DNA from: Lepidodermella squamata
Taxonomy: Eukaryota > Gastrotricha
Assembly (NCBI GenBank): GCA_047495785.1
Contig: JBLDXI010000021.1
Span: forward strand, 1,116,001 to 1,180,000
Direction: 5' to 3'
DNA: 64,000 bases
In this document: piece after piece, positions 1 through 10,908 of the stretch
Layout: every line of letters begins with the position of its first letter
How positions within the stretch are numbered: the stretch's first letter is position 1
Program-made: the position numbers and the translations under genes
The notes under the pieces: model-generated
Database searches by the model: none
Seen by the model: only the letters and a program-made list of their open reading frames with translations
Told to the model about the DNA's origin: nothing

Positions 1-72
1 TTTTTATAAAATTAAATAAAAACCGGTATTCCAACTTAACAATTCTGTTTTCAAATTTGAGATATGACTCAC

Positions 73-2615
73 TTTGAAAAATATCATAGTCGACCCGCTA
101 GATCTTGTGCCGTATTTAATATCAGATTGCTTCGCTAGATCTTCAGCCGAGGAAATTTCGGTTTGCAAACGCTCGATGGTCAAAAACGCGGCTAGATTAG
201 CGGTGTATGAGCTGATAATGATGAGCGTGAAAAACGACCACACGCTGCCGATGATGCGCGTCGAAAAGGCCCGAGGCGCAATGTCACAGCCCTGTTGCAT
301 GAGAGACGATATCGTGAACCACAGCGAGTTGAATAGCGTGAACTGATTTTCAACTATGGCCGGGTTTGGGTCGTGTGGGCACGCGGCTTTACGCACCCAT
401 TCGTAGGGCGTCACCCGGGCGACGATGTACAGAATGACGGAGGTGGCGACGTAGGCGCCTAGAACGTAGATCCAAACAGCGGGTTCAAGCGGGTTCATAA
501 AGCTGAACAAGGTCGGCTTTGTTTGCTTTGGCTTTCGATACAAAATCGATATTCCGAGATTCATATAAGGCGTCGTAAAATCAATCACTTGCTCTCGAAT
601 GTACTAAATAAATTGAATTTTAAATTTCCAAAAAAATCGTGAATATATCGAAATTTTACAGTGATAGTAAGAGGAGCAATCGCGACATCGGCTTTCTAGT
701 AATTAAATTAAATTAATAATTATTTCAGAAAATTCTCAATTTTACCTTTGAAAGAAGTTCTCCAATCATGCCGTTCCACCTCATTGCAGTTGGGTCAACT
801 GGCGCGCCATATTGGCCGTCATCCACCAGTTTCAACTCGTATTTAAAATGTAAAACTTCAGCCAATTTCTCCATCAAATCAACGCAATAGCCTTCAAATC
901 GCGCATTTCCCTCTAGAATTTGACCCGGCTTCGGTTTTCGGAACATGACAAATGGCTCCTCGACAATTGTTGTGACAATGATTGTCTTGTTGCGAAAAAT
1001 CACGTCCGTGTCTTTGCGAGAAGGCGTTGGAACAGTGGCGTATTTTATGCCGCCGTTGTTCGGCAGCCAATCGGCATACCGTTCGGGGCCGCCGTCTTCC
1101 CGATTGACCCGAGTCACCTGCAGGGCGATTCCAGTTCGCCAGCCTCGTTCGTCAACTATCACAGGACCAGTCATGCCAGATAGATCTTCAGTCTAAACGG
1201 GAAAAAATTAGTTAATTTCAGGAAAATTATTCGGAAAAATCACCGTTCGCATGAAGTTGAGCAAATTTTCACCCAGTGCCTTGTAGTAATCCGAATCTTG
1301 ACGGTCACATATAATTGGACCTTTTTAAAAAAATTACTCAGTGGTAAAAAATTCCATAAAATGCGAACTGGTGTCAATTTTTTGTAAACGAGAAAGGTTC
1401 CCGATCGCGCTAGCCATTGATAGAAATCCATCGAATAAAAACATATCGGCAGCCTATAATTATGAGAATTTTCAATGTGAGTATTGTTAAATTATATAAC
1501 CCACCGTCCAGGTCCGTTTTTGCTTAGTTCTAGTAGCCGTGCTGTACGAAGGCTGAATCTGCGCCTTGGCCAACTTATCTTCAACTGTAGCTATGTTTTT
1601 TGTCTGATTCGCAAGCTGCATGTAGGTTATATTAGCGCCGCCGTACCAAAACGCGGCGTAGTCGATCAGGTTGGCATCGAGCGATGTGAAGAGATAGTGG
1701 AAATAAACGTTCAACATGCTAACTTGTTGAGCTTGTTGCAAGAAATGAGTGATTGTTGCTGCTCGACAATCGATTATAAATCGCGAAACGCCACTTTCAC
1801 GCAAATCCTTGAGCAACGGCCTGTAATCGACTGATCCGGGTTGAGAAGGCCGCAATTGGCGAAGAAAAATGCTGAAAAATCAGGATAAGCCAAGCTTTTA
1901 AGCTGGATTCAAAATTTACTTATAAATTGGCCCATTCGGCAAGGGTTCAGAAACGTAGGCCTTGCCAGAAGGGGATAAAGCAGCGGCTTGGCTTTCCATC
2001 AGAAATTCCGTGATTCTCGGCCTGCCAAGATGAAGCAACGTCTGTAAGTAAGCCAGAGCTGGAAAATAAATTAAATATAAAAGAAAATCGTCATTAAAAG
2101 GTGACATTTCAAACCATTTGGATCCTCGTAGATTATAGTGAATGACGTCCATTTTTCCGCTATTATAAAGTCTTCTATCGCCGTTGAAATGAATTCGTGC
2201 CTCGGTCTGATGACCACGCTTGTCGAATCACTTGTCTGTATCGACTGTACCGATGATTTCCTTAGATAAGTCGCTTCCTCAAGCATTGCAACCGGATCGT
2301 TGTAGACAGATGTTGGCAGCATAGCTAGTACGCCGTATTTACTCGCTACAGCTGATACTAACGGGCCCATACTCGCTAGAGGAGGGGCGACTAGGGCAAC
2401 AACGCCCTGGCTGAGTAGGGTGCATGATTTTTCGAAGAGATTCGTGAAAGTTACACCGGTTTCGTAGACCGGAACGATAGTTACCCGGCCGGAGACTTGC
2501 GTAGCCCGGGCGAAGAGTAGGGCGAGGTCTAACACTTCGGCTATCGAGCCATTGCGGGCGTTTAACATATCAAATGGCTCATTGATGGCTGCAGAAGGAT
2601 GCTCAAGAAGAACAC
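73..2615 (-). CDS. Kainate-type ionotropic glutamate receptor, partial (5' and 3' ends missing)
   Basis: Ligand-gated cation channel subunit of the kainate-like glutamate receptor class, acting at the plasma membrane. Exons on the minus strand, in transcription order: 2115-2615, 1920-2058, 1505-1871, 1369-1453, 1244-1320, 746-1192, 660-695 and 73-603; all eight join in phase (about 727 codons). The first five cover the amino-terminal domain. Exon 746-1192 holds the first ligand-binding lobe (IIVTTIVEEPFVMF, RFEGYCVDLM). Exons 660-695 and 73-603 give APLTIT-YIREQVIDF with the ligand-contacting Arg, M1, the pore loop SLMQQGCD with Gln at the Q/R site, and the M3 signature SYTANLAAF. The last visible exon ends at a GTGAGT donor, so the second lobe and M4 lie beyond the window edge. 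The signal-peptide exon upstream of 2615 was not found. Family assignment is secure; the exact subtype is not. Confidence 0.93.
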
Positions 2616-4486
2616 CTGTGATTTTAACAATGAGTAAGGTTTTAATATTTGCAACCCCAAAATTGACGTTCCTCGATGATAAAAAAATCGAGATATTTCG
2701 GGAAATTCTAATTGCGCTTTCGCCCCAAATGTAGACTTGGAACCCTAAATTTAGGCAGAACCAGGGAGAACGTTCACTTGGCGCATCAAAAAATGACTGA
2801 TCGCAAGCTGCTAGTAGAATTTTTCAGTTCAAGCAAACAAGCCGAGACTAACAATTTTGACCTTCAAAATTCCCTCCTTTTAATTAAATTTAATCCTTCC
2901 TTTTAATTTAATGTTTCTTAAAATTTGTCCACTTCAATTTTGCCCACACTTCTTTAACTTGTCGGCCTATTCTTCCTTTCGGAGGAAAAAATTCAAGAAA
3001 AATGTTGCAAAAATCACTGGCCAACTAAGGTACTAGTCTATTTATTTTGGTTTTCCAAATTAGATTCTATTATCGATTGGTGATTTTTGGATCTCCAGAA
3101 ACCCGAAAACACCCTCTGATTTCCTCCTCCAGGTGGAATCCTCCCAAAATATGTACAAGGCAACCTAAACCTAGTAAATGATTAAATGGAAATGCAACTT
3201 TAATTGGCAACTATACCAGGTACGGTAAAAAATGGGAGTTTCCAGGTAGAATTTGGTATAGTACCGGTCTAGTACCAGTGTTGTCCACCCGACTCAAATC
3301 AGATGTTGATGGAAAAAGGGACACAGCCAGCTAGTATAAAAATTTTACCATAATAGGCAGCAAGATTGTTCCTTATTAAACCTTGATGTTACGGGTAGCC
3401 CTTAGCGATTATTTTGAAAAATTCTATATATCTTAATAGAGCACAAATGACTCAGGCTTTGTACCGGTGTCGTTAATTTTTTTACCTGAAGTTACCGTTT
3501 TTTTAGAATTTTCTTTGGAAATTTACGCTAGAAGTGGACAACATTTTACTCCTGTACGTTATTGCAGCTGAAAGGATGGAAAATTTACCGATTTTTGCGA
3601 TTTCTTGACTTGTACCATGTTGGAAAAAAATAAACATAAAGAGAAGTTGTTGCAACATTGCTGAATGAGCAATCAGTCAATTTAGGCAGCCATAATCTAT
3701 CGAAAACAAATAATGATAGAAAAGCATAACGAAGCAAGGATACGCATCTGTGCATTTTCTTCATCTCTATACTGATAAAACGCCTCGATATAGGCCCCAT
3801 TAATGCTAATAATAGCGGCGGCGAGCAATCATCGCAATAGTTTTTCGCGATAGGCCTTCAGGCGAGAAGAATATGCGTGTTTTCAATTATTATAGTACCT
3901 GCTCTATATAAATCGCCTCAAGTTAACCTTGACGATTTATCTGCGTGGGGGTGAGCAATTTGCCTAAAAATACTCAACAGCCAGTGGTTATAATTCGTAT
4001 TATCTGTTTGCTTAAGCGTATTGCCCGTTATAATATACGAATTCTTATGCATTACGGCAGGTTACTCGCGGAACATAAATGTGCTTTGAACTGGTATTCA
4101 CCACAGTCTTCTATTAGATCGAGAAGTTTTGCCTGGGAGGTTACTGTGTAAAATAAATAAATAAATAAAACCTTTTCAAAAGCTCAGACCTATATCGGCG
4201 ATTAAAATACGGAAGTGGGTTAAGTGGTTTTATTGGATTGATTTGTCAACTGTGAGACATCAACGATAATTCCTATAAGCGGCATCAAGCAGCTATAATT
4301 TTCTAACTAAAAAAACAACAAAAAACTGTCATAACTTGGTGGAAATTATTACGTCCCTCCTGACATTTATTTATTAAAATATTGCATACAATTTTTTTTA
4401 CTAAATCGAGGATTTCGAATCTACATCAGAGATTAATTCATTATATATTAGGTCATTCGTGCGAAACCGCTGTAATCGTCGAAGAT
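2616..4486. other. Non-coding stretch upstream of the glutamate receptor
   Basis: No convincing gene. It should contain the missing first exon(s) and promoter of the receptor. Around 3215-3560 there are imperfect inverted words (GTTGTCCAC / GTGGACAAC) that may be an old inverted-repeat element. A CTATATAAA box lies near 3903, and AATAAA-rich sequence near 4153, with only a weak short frame between them. Confidence 0.4.
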
Positions 4487-4822
4487 CTAAGGGCCCATAG
4501 TGCTCATCGCCTCAGTGGTCATATCCGTGGTAGTCATTTCTTCGGTAGTGGTCATGTCTGTGGTCGTCATTTCCTCAGTGGTAGTCATATCGGTGGTGGT
4601 CATTTCCTCAGTAGTGGTCATGTCCGTAGTGGTCATTTCTTCAGTCGTTGTCATATCTGTCGTAGTCATTTCCTCCGTCGTTGTTGCGTCGGTTGTTGTC
4701 ATTTCTTCGGTAGTTAAATCCGTGGTGGTCCAGCTATCAGTTGTTGTTTCAGTGAATTCATCATCCGAGATGACAAACGCCACTATCGAAGCGACGAAAA
4801 TGCAAGTGGTGATAAATCGCAT
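4487..4822 (-). CDS. Small secreted Thr-rich (mucin-like) repeat protein
   Basis: Uninterrupted 111-residue protein. Residues 1-19 form a clear signal peptide (basic start, hydrophobic core, cut near VIS-DD). The rest is almost only Thr, Glu, Met and Asp, built from an 11-residue unit TTTEEMTTTDM repeated about five times, with degenerate flanking units. Thr density suggests heavy O-glycosylation and an extracellular mucin, cuticle or gland role; this is inference. No family is recognised. Two AATAAA signals (minus strand, about 4366-4375) lie about 110 nt past the stop. The repeats leave the opposite strand open as well, but only this strand gives a signal peptide, so I chose it. Confidence 0.62.
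   Translation of the reverse strand: MRFITTCIFVASIVAFVISDDEFTETTTDSWTTTDLTTEEMTTTDATTTEEMTTTDMTTTEEMTTTDMTTTEEMTTTDMTTTEEMTTTDMTTTEEMTTTDMTTEAMSTMGP
4497..4710 (-). repeat. 33-bp coding tandem repeat
   Basis: About five to six copies of a 33-bp unit (on the plus strand, GTGGTCAT blocks alternating with TTCCTCAGT or TTCTTCGGT), encoding the 11-residue Thr-rich unit. Synonymous third-base differences between copies show that the unit has been kept at the protein level. Confidence 0.8.
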
Positions 4823-5441
4823 TTTTATTAAGGAGGATTTTCCAATGTTCGAGGTTTAAAAAGTGCAAAGTGGCACTTCTCCGCAGTATCAGCCCCAAAC
4901 GCGCCTCCGCTCTCACCTCTATTTCTGTTTTTTTTCGGAATGTCAATTTGAGAGCGTGTTACGCAGAGTATCAGTGTTAAGGTGCCATGGTGTGATCCAA
5001 TTAATTAAAATATTCAATTAACCTGAGTGTACACACTCGCCTTGGTCATGCGGACAGGAGCAAAAAAACCGCGCATGGACGGTATGACGCGTGTTAAATT
5101 GTTGGTGCGACCAAGCACTGAAATGTCTAATCGAAATGTGAACCCATTTTACATTATTTGACCTGTCAGAAAAGAAAAAAATCCCTTCAAAAGTGCTGTG
5201 TTAAGGATGATATCGAAATCTCCAAACTCTGAAGCGCGACAAGAAATGCGATTTCTGACCCGAATCTCGGTCAAAAATTGCACTTATTCATTCCTTCAAG
5301 CGAAGGCCAGATTCATCGCTATTGATTAAAATGCGGTATGGACCTATTGAGTAGTGAATGCGGGCGCAATGTGTCCTTGTAACTAAGTGCAAGCAAGACC
5401 GCACATAAAAAATTCTTCTCGAAAAATAACTCGGCTAAAAT
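4823..5441. other. Intergenic, nothing recognised
   Basis: Divergent spacer between the minus-strand Thr-rich gene and the plus-strand START gene; both promoters should lie here. No coding, RNA or repeat signal was seen. Confidence 0.4.
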
Positions 5442-6395
5442 ATGCCTTACAAATCCGAAGAAGAGGTTTGAGCCTAATTTCAAAATTAAAATCGTAAAAA
5501 TTATGAGCGATTTTTCAGCTGGAGGAGATGCGGAAGCGGCTGCATGATATCGTGTGGCCTATGCTCAGCGATTTCGATAACACCACCCACTGGTCACACA
5601 AGGCTGGGCATGACCGGGAGAAGACCGGTATCGTTTACAAGGGACATCACGATAAAATAGGCACCACATGGAAAACTGAAGTAAGCCAAGTTTGAAACCA
5701 GCATAACTCAGCTTTAAATCCTTAATTGTTCAGGTTATAATCGACATTACTCCAGACCAATATGTAGATCACATTGTATTGGCTAATGACATGACATGGG
5801 TTCCGAATCTCAGCGAAGTAAGGGTGATAGAAAAAGGCCCAAACTGGTTCGTAACCTATTCGCATACTGAAAAATCAGGACCTATATCAGCCAGGTGGGT
5901 GAAATAATTGATTACAAAATTCCAAAACACCGCGACCTCGTTTCTAGGGACTTTGTTAGCGTCAACTTCATCTATCCTCCTACGAAAGATGGCTCAAGAT
6001 TGATAACTAACATGGCAACAGAACACCCTAATGCTCCTCCGATTACGAAACATTTTGTCAGGTAAAATTATATTTCTTCAATACAGCTTTTATTCAGTTC
6101 CTTGTAGAGGTGAATATCTACCTTCCGCCTGTTACCTAGTGCCTCATCCCGATGACCCGAGCAGGACGATTATGTACTGGATAAGTAACGTTGACACCAA
6201 GGTATAGTCCCAACCTGGATGAAAGCTGATTTAATATCGAAAATTTGTTTTGATTAGGGCTTCATTCCAAGGAGTGTTGTTCACATGGCATTTTCGTCAT
6301 TTATGATTCATTACGGCGAGGCGGTAATTGCCAAATCGAGGCAGATAGCTGAATCTACCAAATCATCAGCTAATTCGAACACGCTCCATAATTAA
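5442..6395 (+). CDS. START-domain lipid-transfer-like protein 1
   Basis: Six exons: 5442-5465, 5519-5680, 5734-5894, 5948-6061, 6108-6201 and 6258-6395, giving 230 residues. The body looks like a single START (StAR-related lipid transfer) domain with almost no flanking sequence: a helical start, ETGIVYKG/GTTWK-type strands (here KTGIVYKGHH, IGTTWKTE), a central DFVSVNF block, ATEHP, and a long C-terminal helix closing the pocket. Such proteins bind one lipid or sterol in the cytosol. The tiny first exon encodes MPYKSEEE. A paralogue at 23059 has the same intron positions and phases (0,0,2,2,0), which supports both models. An AATAAA signal follows at 6402. Ligand unknown. Confidence 0.8.
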
Positions 6396-6759
6396 TACAT
6401 GAATAAATTTAAAATTTGAAATAATTTTGTTTGTGTTGGTATTTTTTTCATTAAAGCTTGATCCAGATTTTTTTTAGTCTTCAGTCTTAAACAGTTTTTA
6501 TTGATCTTACACATCATGGTTCTTTCAATGAGAGCAGAAAAAACAGTAATACATAGGTATAAAATATTATTGGCGTCTAGTGCTCGCGTGTTATAGATTT
6601 TTTTCTGTCCAGTTCTCATTTTTGCCCTGCTTATGAGCATTTTAGGCTATAATAGCCGCTTGTGAGAGGTATTCTACACTTCGTTTTCTGTCCAGGAGGT
6701 CAACTTTGTTCCTTATCCAGGCTTGGATTTGCAGAAATTTGCTAAAATTATACTTGAAA

Positions 6760-7174
6760 ATGTAGGCGGCCAAAATTTCAGAATTGTTGGCTAAATTGTT
6801 GGCTTTTCTCGTTTCAGGACTACTATTAATTACGATCAACTCAAAAAGCTGATGGACTCTGGAAAAACTGTCATTGTCGACGTTCGAGAAGCTCAGGAGC
6901 TACAATCCGATGGCAAGATTCCCATCTCCATTCATTTGCCACGTGTGTCTCCAAACTAATTTTAATCTGAGTCATGAACAAAGTTTTGTTTTCAGTTGGA
7001 GACATCAATAATTTCGCATCAAAGGTTCAATGCGCCAAAACTGATAATGTCGTGTTTTACTGCCGTTCCGGAGGCCGTGCTGGAAAAGCAGCAGGCCAAG
7101 TCGCTGCCATGGGCTACTCGAAAGTTTTCGTTTTCCCAGGAGGGGTCGCAGAATGGAAGGCTAATCAAAAGTAG
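6760..7174 (+). CDS. Single-domain rhodanese with start codon split by an intron
   Basis: Small sulfurtransferase-like protein of 101 residues. Coding parts: 6760-6761 (AT), 6818-6942 and 6996-7174. The active-site loop is YCRSGGR, with the catalytic Cys that carries persulfide, preceded by VIVDVRE and followed by FPGGVAEW, all standard for rhodaneses such as GlpE. The frame at 6818 begins with a lone G after TTTCAG. A donor AAAAT|GTAGGC lies 56 nt upstream, the usual intron size here, and splicing makes AAAATG-ACT, giving the start MTTINYDQLKK. I infer that the start codon is assembled by splicing; an unseen upstream exon is the alternative. AATAAA at about 7236. Confidence 0.85.
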
Positions 7175-7433
7175 TAGGAGAGCATACTGACATTGGAACA
7201 AACATAGGAACTTGACGAGAAATGTGATCAGTTAAAATAAAAATTAAGGAAATAAATTTATTCGAGATTTGCTAGCATTCGTTTTGAATAGGTCTCAATG
7301 ATCCCCATTGATATGACTTTGAATGGATTTTTTCACATAAACACAGAGCTTGGGTTTTTTTAGAGAAAAAACAGCCTTTTTGGTCATACTTTCTTGGCAT
7401 AAAATTGTCTTTTACGAATAAATCCCTTTGAAG

Positions 7434-7907
7434 ATGGCCAAGAAGGTAACAGTAAACTGGTGTCCTACATGCAACCGATTAGCTCATGATCCGTATTTAT
7501 GCCCTCATACTTGCCAATACTGCGGGCTCATGTCCTGTCGGGGTCACATTCGCTGCCACGTCTGCGGAAAATTCGACCAGAAACATCCGTTCCACTCGCA
7601 TGTTAAGTGCCTGATTTGCGATCGGCAGGACAACTGTCGCCACATGTCGTGCAAAAAGTGCATCGACCGCGAGGCGGACTGCGGCGAGCACCGGCAGTGC
7701 TGGATTTGCGGCCAAATTGACCCGCCGTTCCAGCACAGCCATTTTGAGTGCCGCATTTGCGGCCGCGTCGACGAAATGTGCCGCCACACGCAGTGCCCTC
7801 ATTGCGGCGAAATCGACGGCGGGCCGGATCACAATTGCCAGCAGCACCAGGAGGCAGGTTGCAACATTCAGTGTAAGGCTTCTATGGCTGTATTTTATTC
7901 AAAATAA
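7434..7907 (+). CDS. Cys/His-rich small protein of unknown family
   Basis: Single open frame of 157 residues from an ATG in a good context (GAAGATGGCC). It carries more than twenty Cys and many His in a regular pattern: CPTC, CPHTCQYCG, CRGHIRCHVCG, HSHVKCLICD, CRHMSCKKC, CWICGQID, HSHFECRICG, CRHTQCPHCGEID. A unit of the form HSHxxCxIC(G/D)R recurs two to three times. This looks like a series of treble-clef or RING-like zinc-binding knuckles. I do not recognise a named family. It has no signal peptide, so it is probably intracellular. A possible donor (CAGT|GTAAGG) near 7873 means the last about 12 residues could be replaced by a downstream exon. Confidence 0.72.
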   Translation: MAKKVTVNWCPTCNRLAHDPYLCPHTCQYCGLMSCRGHIRCHVCGKFDQKHPFHSHVKCLICDRQDNCRHMSCKKCIDREADCGEHRQCWICGQIDPPFQHSHFECRICGRVDEMCRHTQCPHCGEIDGGPDHNCQQHQEAGCNIQCKASMAVFYSK

Positions 7908-9056
7908 ATGTATTATTATTAAATTATTGGTGCCAGGAATTCAACGCGATCGCACGAAGTTTTTTCATCTTCACTCGAAAAGCAATAAACATCAAATTAT
8001 TATACGCACTGTCCTATATTATTTTCAAAGGCTATTTCTGGACAAATAAAATGCTCACCTGGTCGAGGTCTCTTCAAAAGTAGCCATACAATTGGGCGTG
8101 GCCATTATCGATTTCACAAATCACTGATTTTTCCAATATCTTTGAAGTCTTCGAGGGTACAAGCTCTTTAGAATATGAATATTTAGGGTAATTAGGGTTT
8201 ATTAAATTATCGGTCAAGAATGAAAAAATCGATTCAAGAAACATCGGAAACTTCCGCTAAACGCTCAATTCAGTGCCGGAACCTCAATTTTGTTAGTGCA
8301 ACAATTCATACCCTTAACATTTCAAGATGGGTCGAACTTTTTGGCCCGGCCTTATAATTACGGTACATTAAACATTAAGCTTGCGGGTTTCATGTAAAAA
8401 CATAAAAAGTCTTGAGATCGTTTAATTCATGAATTGAACGAAGATGCACTCGGGTTGGCAGGAAACTAGAAAAGCGTAACAGGTTAATTGACAAATCCTG
8501 TTTTAAATAGCTACAATTATGTCCCCTTTAGCTGGACAATTTCAAAACTTGGCACCAAGCCAAAAAAGCCCCTACCAATTTTTTTCGTTTGCTCGCGAAA
8601 ACAGTTTTTCCCACATTCCCTCATTAATGAACGGCGTCCCTCATTAATCCCTCATTAATTAAGGAATTTATACAAATTAAGATCAATTTTTACTCGAAAG
8701 CAGGTTGGGACATCGATTTTACTGGAAGTGTGACCTTTAGAGTATCGCATCAAAACGGCAGACGCTGTATTGTTACCGTTAAAGAACTGTTCCTGGTTCC
8801 TGCCCAGCTTCATAGAACACAAGAGAGCGCGTGGAGAAAAAACGTGACGAGTTACGAGAGAAGGACCCACATAGCGTGGTCGCGGGTGTAATTAATGTGT
8901 TATTTTCTCGTAATTTGCCAACATGTATCTCAACTCGACTTCTAAATTGACAAATTACAACAACTCCTTAAGTTATGTCTTATTTTTTTGATAAGCCCTG
9001 GTGCAATAGTAATAATGTACTAGTAGCGAGCGAATGAGCTTGGAAACGTATCGTAG
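7908..9056. other. Intergenic, nothing recognised
   Basis: AT-rich spacer without a supportable gene, RNA or repeat. Short frames here lack splice support or protein-like composition. Confidence 0.4.
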
Positions 9057-9575
9057 ATGACCTGCTTTCCAATATTGCGGCTGAATGACCGATTATTTAT
9101 TGCCCTTGCATGTCTGCTGATACCGGTTTCGGCTTGGGTCACCAGTTGTTACTCTTGCACTAATTGCGATGGCTCAGAGAAACCGGCTTCTTGCGCTTCG
9201 ACGACTGGAAATCCGTTCCTACTCAGCTGCTACAAGGCAGTTATCGTCAGCTCAACAAGCAGCGTAAATCAGCAATAAAAAATTTACTAATTTTTATCTA
9301 ATTTATCTAAATTTATTAGGGAGGAAAAAACACGACTATTCATAGGGGTTGCACCTACTACTGCGCGACTGAAACTGCCGATGCTAACTATCAAACCTAT
9401 TGCTGCTCGGTAATAATAGCCGAAATTTTAAGATTTTAAAAATTAAAAAAATTAATTAATATTTCCCTTACAGGCCAACGATTGCAACGCAGGAGATTCC
9501 TCTCGATACGATCCCAGAATTCCGTTCACCTCAGTTGTACTTTCAAGCTTATTGATGATTAATCGCTATGAATAA
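9057..9575 (+). CDS. Ly6/three-finger-like secreted or GPI-anchored protein 1
   Basis: Exons 9057-9263, 9320-9409 and 9474-9575; 132 residues. A signal peptide (hydrophobic about residues 12-26) is followed by a Cys-rich domain starting SCYSCTNCDG and ending CCSANDCNAG. The CC-x2-D/N-x-CN end is the hallmark of Ly6/uPAR-type and nematode ET-type domains, which act as extracellular binding modules. The short hydrophobic C-terminus after the domain could be a GPI signal but is weak. The stop codon overlaps an AATAAA (9571-9576), so the 3' UTR is very short. First of three tandem paralogues. Confidence 0.75.
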
Positions 9576-9867
9576 AGGATGAATTTTGAAGTTTGAAGGA
9601 CTCCTTAGCGTCCTGTATGGTAAAGAAAAGCAGGTTTACTTACTTTCTTTGTGTGAAAAAACCTTTTCACACGCGCGTTGTTATGCTTGAAATCAAGAAA
9701 AAGCCGAGTGTAAACAATAAATCAAACCTCCGCAATTTCAAAGCCATTGTTCTTGAACAATTACGAGTTAAATGATTTGATTATTCATTGACTACATAAA
9801 TTTTTGTATTGTCTTGCTTCAACTGCTGCGGTGAAAGATTTGATCCGATATAGGCCACACCCTAACG

Positions 9868-10334
9868 ATGAATTATTGGCAATCAGTCACTTCCAGAAAA
9901 TCGATTTTGACTATTTTGGCAATATTCTGCAGCATTTCGAAGGTAGAAGCTCAGGTACCGGTTGAAAGCTGCTACTACTGCTTCGGATGTTCCGGAGTCG
10001 GGGACAAAATTGCATGCAGAAACGGAACAACAGACGGCGATCCGAGTCTTTACTGCTATAAAACCGTCATCGCGCTATCAACGGTGATTTTTTCAAGGTC
10101 ATCGGCAACCAATTTTGTAATTTTTCATAAAATAAACAGTTTCTAGGAACGGAAATTATCACCAAAGGCTGTACCACAAATTGTACGATGCAGTATGGCA
10201 TATTGACCAGGGTTCACTGCTGCCAGGGCGATAACTGCAATTCAGCTCCGAGAAAGCCATACGTGAAGACTTATAGCCTATTAACAGCCACTACTTTCGT
10301 GATCTTATTATCAACTCATTTTATGCATTCGTGA
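9868..10334 (+). CDS. Ly6/three-finger-like GPI-anchored protein 2
   Basis: Two exons, 9868-10083 and 10140-10334; 136 residues. The N-terminal hydrophobic signal ends near KVEAQ; the Cys-rich domain opens SCYYCFGCSG and closes HCCQGDNCNSA. The C-terminal stretch TATTFVILLSTHFMHS is hydrophobic and ends the protein, as expected for a GPI-attachment signal. The acceptor is AAACAG at 10139, not the nearer TTCTAG, because only the former keeps the frame (FLGTEIITKGC). This is a paralogue of its two neighbours on the same strand. Confidence 0.77.
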
Positions 10335-10380
10335 TATAAAACAATTAATTGACTCTTCGATTTTCTTTTATAGATTTTTA

Positions 10381-10908
10381 ATGTCTAACTTATTGTTTAA
10401 AGGGACTGCTGCTGTTTGCCTGCTCGTCGCTGTGGTCCACATTTACCTGCCATTAGTTTCCGGTTTGGTAAGCTGAAAGATGAAAGATGATTTTTTTCTG
10501 AAAAACTTTGAATATAGAAATGCTATACTTGTATCAATTGCCAACCCCAAAATAAACCGCAGAACTGTTCGAAATTCGCCAATGCTTCCTGCATGACGAT
10601 GAGCTTTTTCTTGCCTGACCGAACTGTACATCGCTACTGCACACCTGGCTGCAGTCCAATAAGCAATGGCCTATGTAATTATTTGAAAAAATGATGACTT
10701 ATTTTTCTATCAAATTATTATATTTTCAGATTCGATTGATTGCTGTTTCACCGATTTGTGTAATGCGAGTAAAGCACCGAATCGAAACTTTGTAGCGAAC
10801 CGCAATTTGGTGATGGCAATCGCGATAGTGGCTATTTTGGTAATAGGAACAATTCATTCATCCAAAGCGGAATTTTTACAACCTTTCCATCAGACAATAA
10901 CACGGTGA
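10381..10908 (+). CDS. Ly6/three-finger-like GPI-anchored protein 3
   Basis: Exons 10381-10467, 10518-10674 and 10730-10908; 140 residues. Exon 1 is a complete signal peptide ending LVSGL. The domain runs from KCYTCINCQ to DCCFTDLCNAS, with the canonical CC-x2-DLCN end. A hydrophobic segment (AIAIVAILVIG) near the C-terminus suggests a GPI signal or a membrane anchor. It starts only 46 nt after the stop of the previous gene, so the two could share regulatory sequence. An AATAAA signal lies at about 10937. Confidence 0.77.

Noticed and set aside
3945-4151. Short frame between a TATA-like box and AATAAA repeats
   Set aside because: The first real ATG leaves only about 34 residues with no recognisable domain; the AT-rich flank makes both signals likely by chance.
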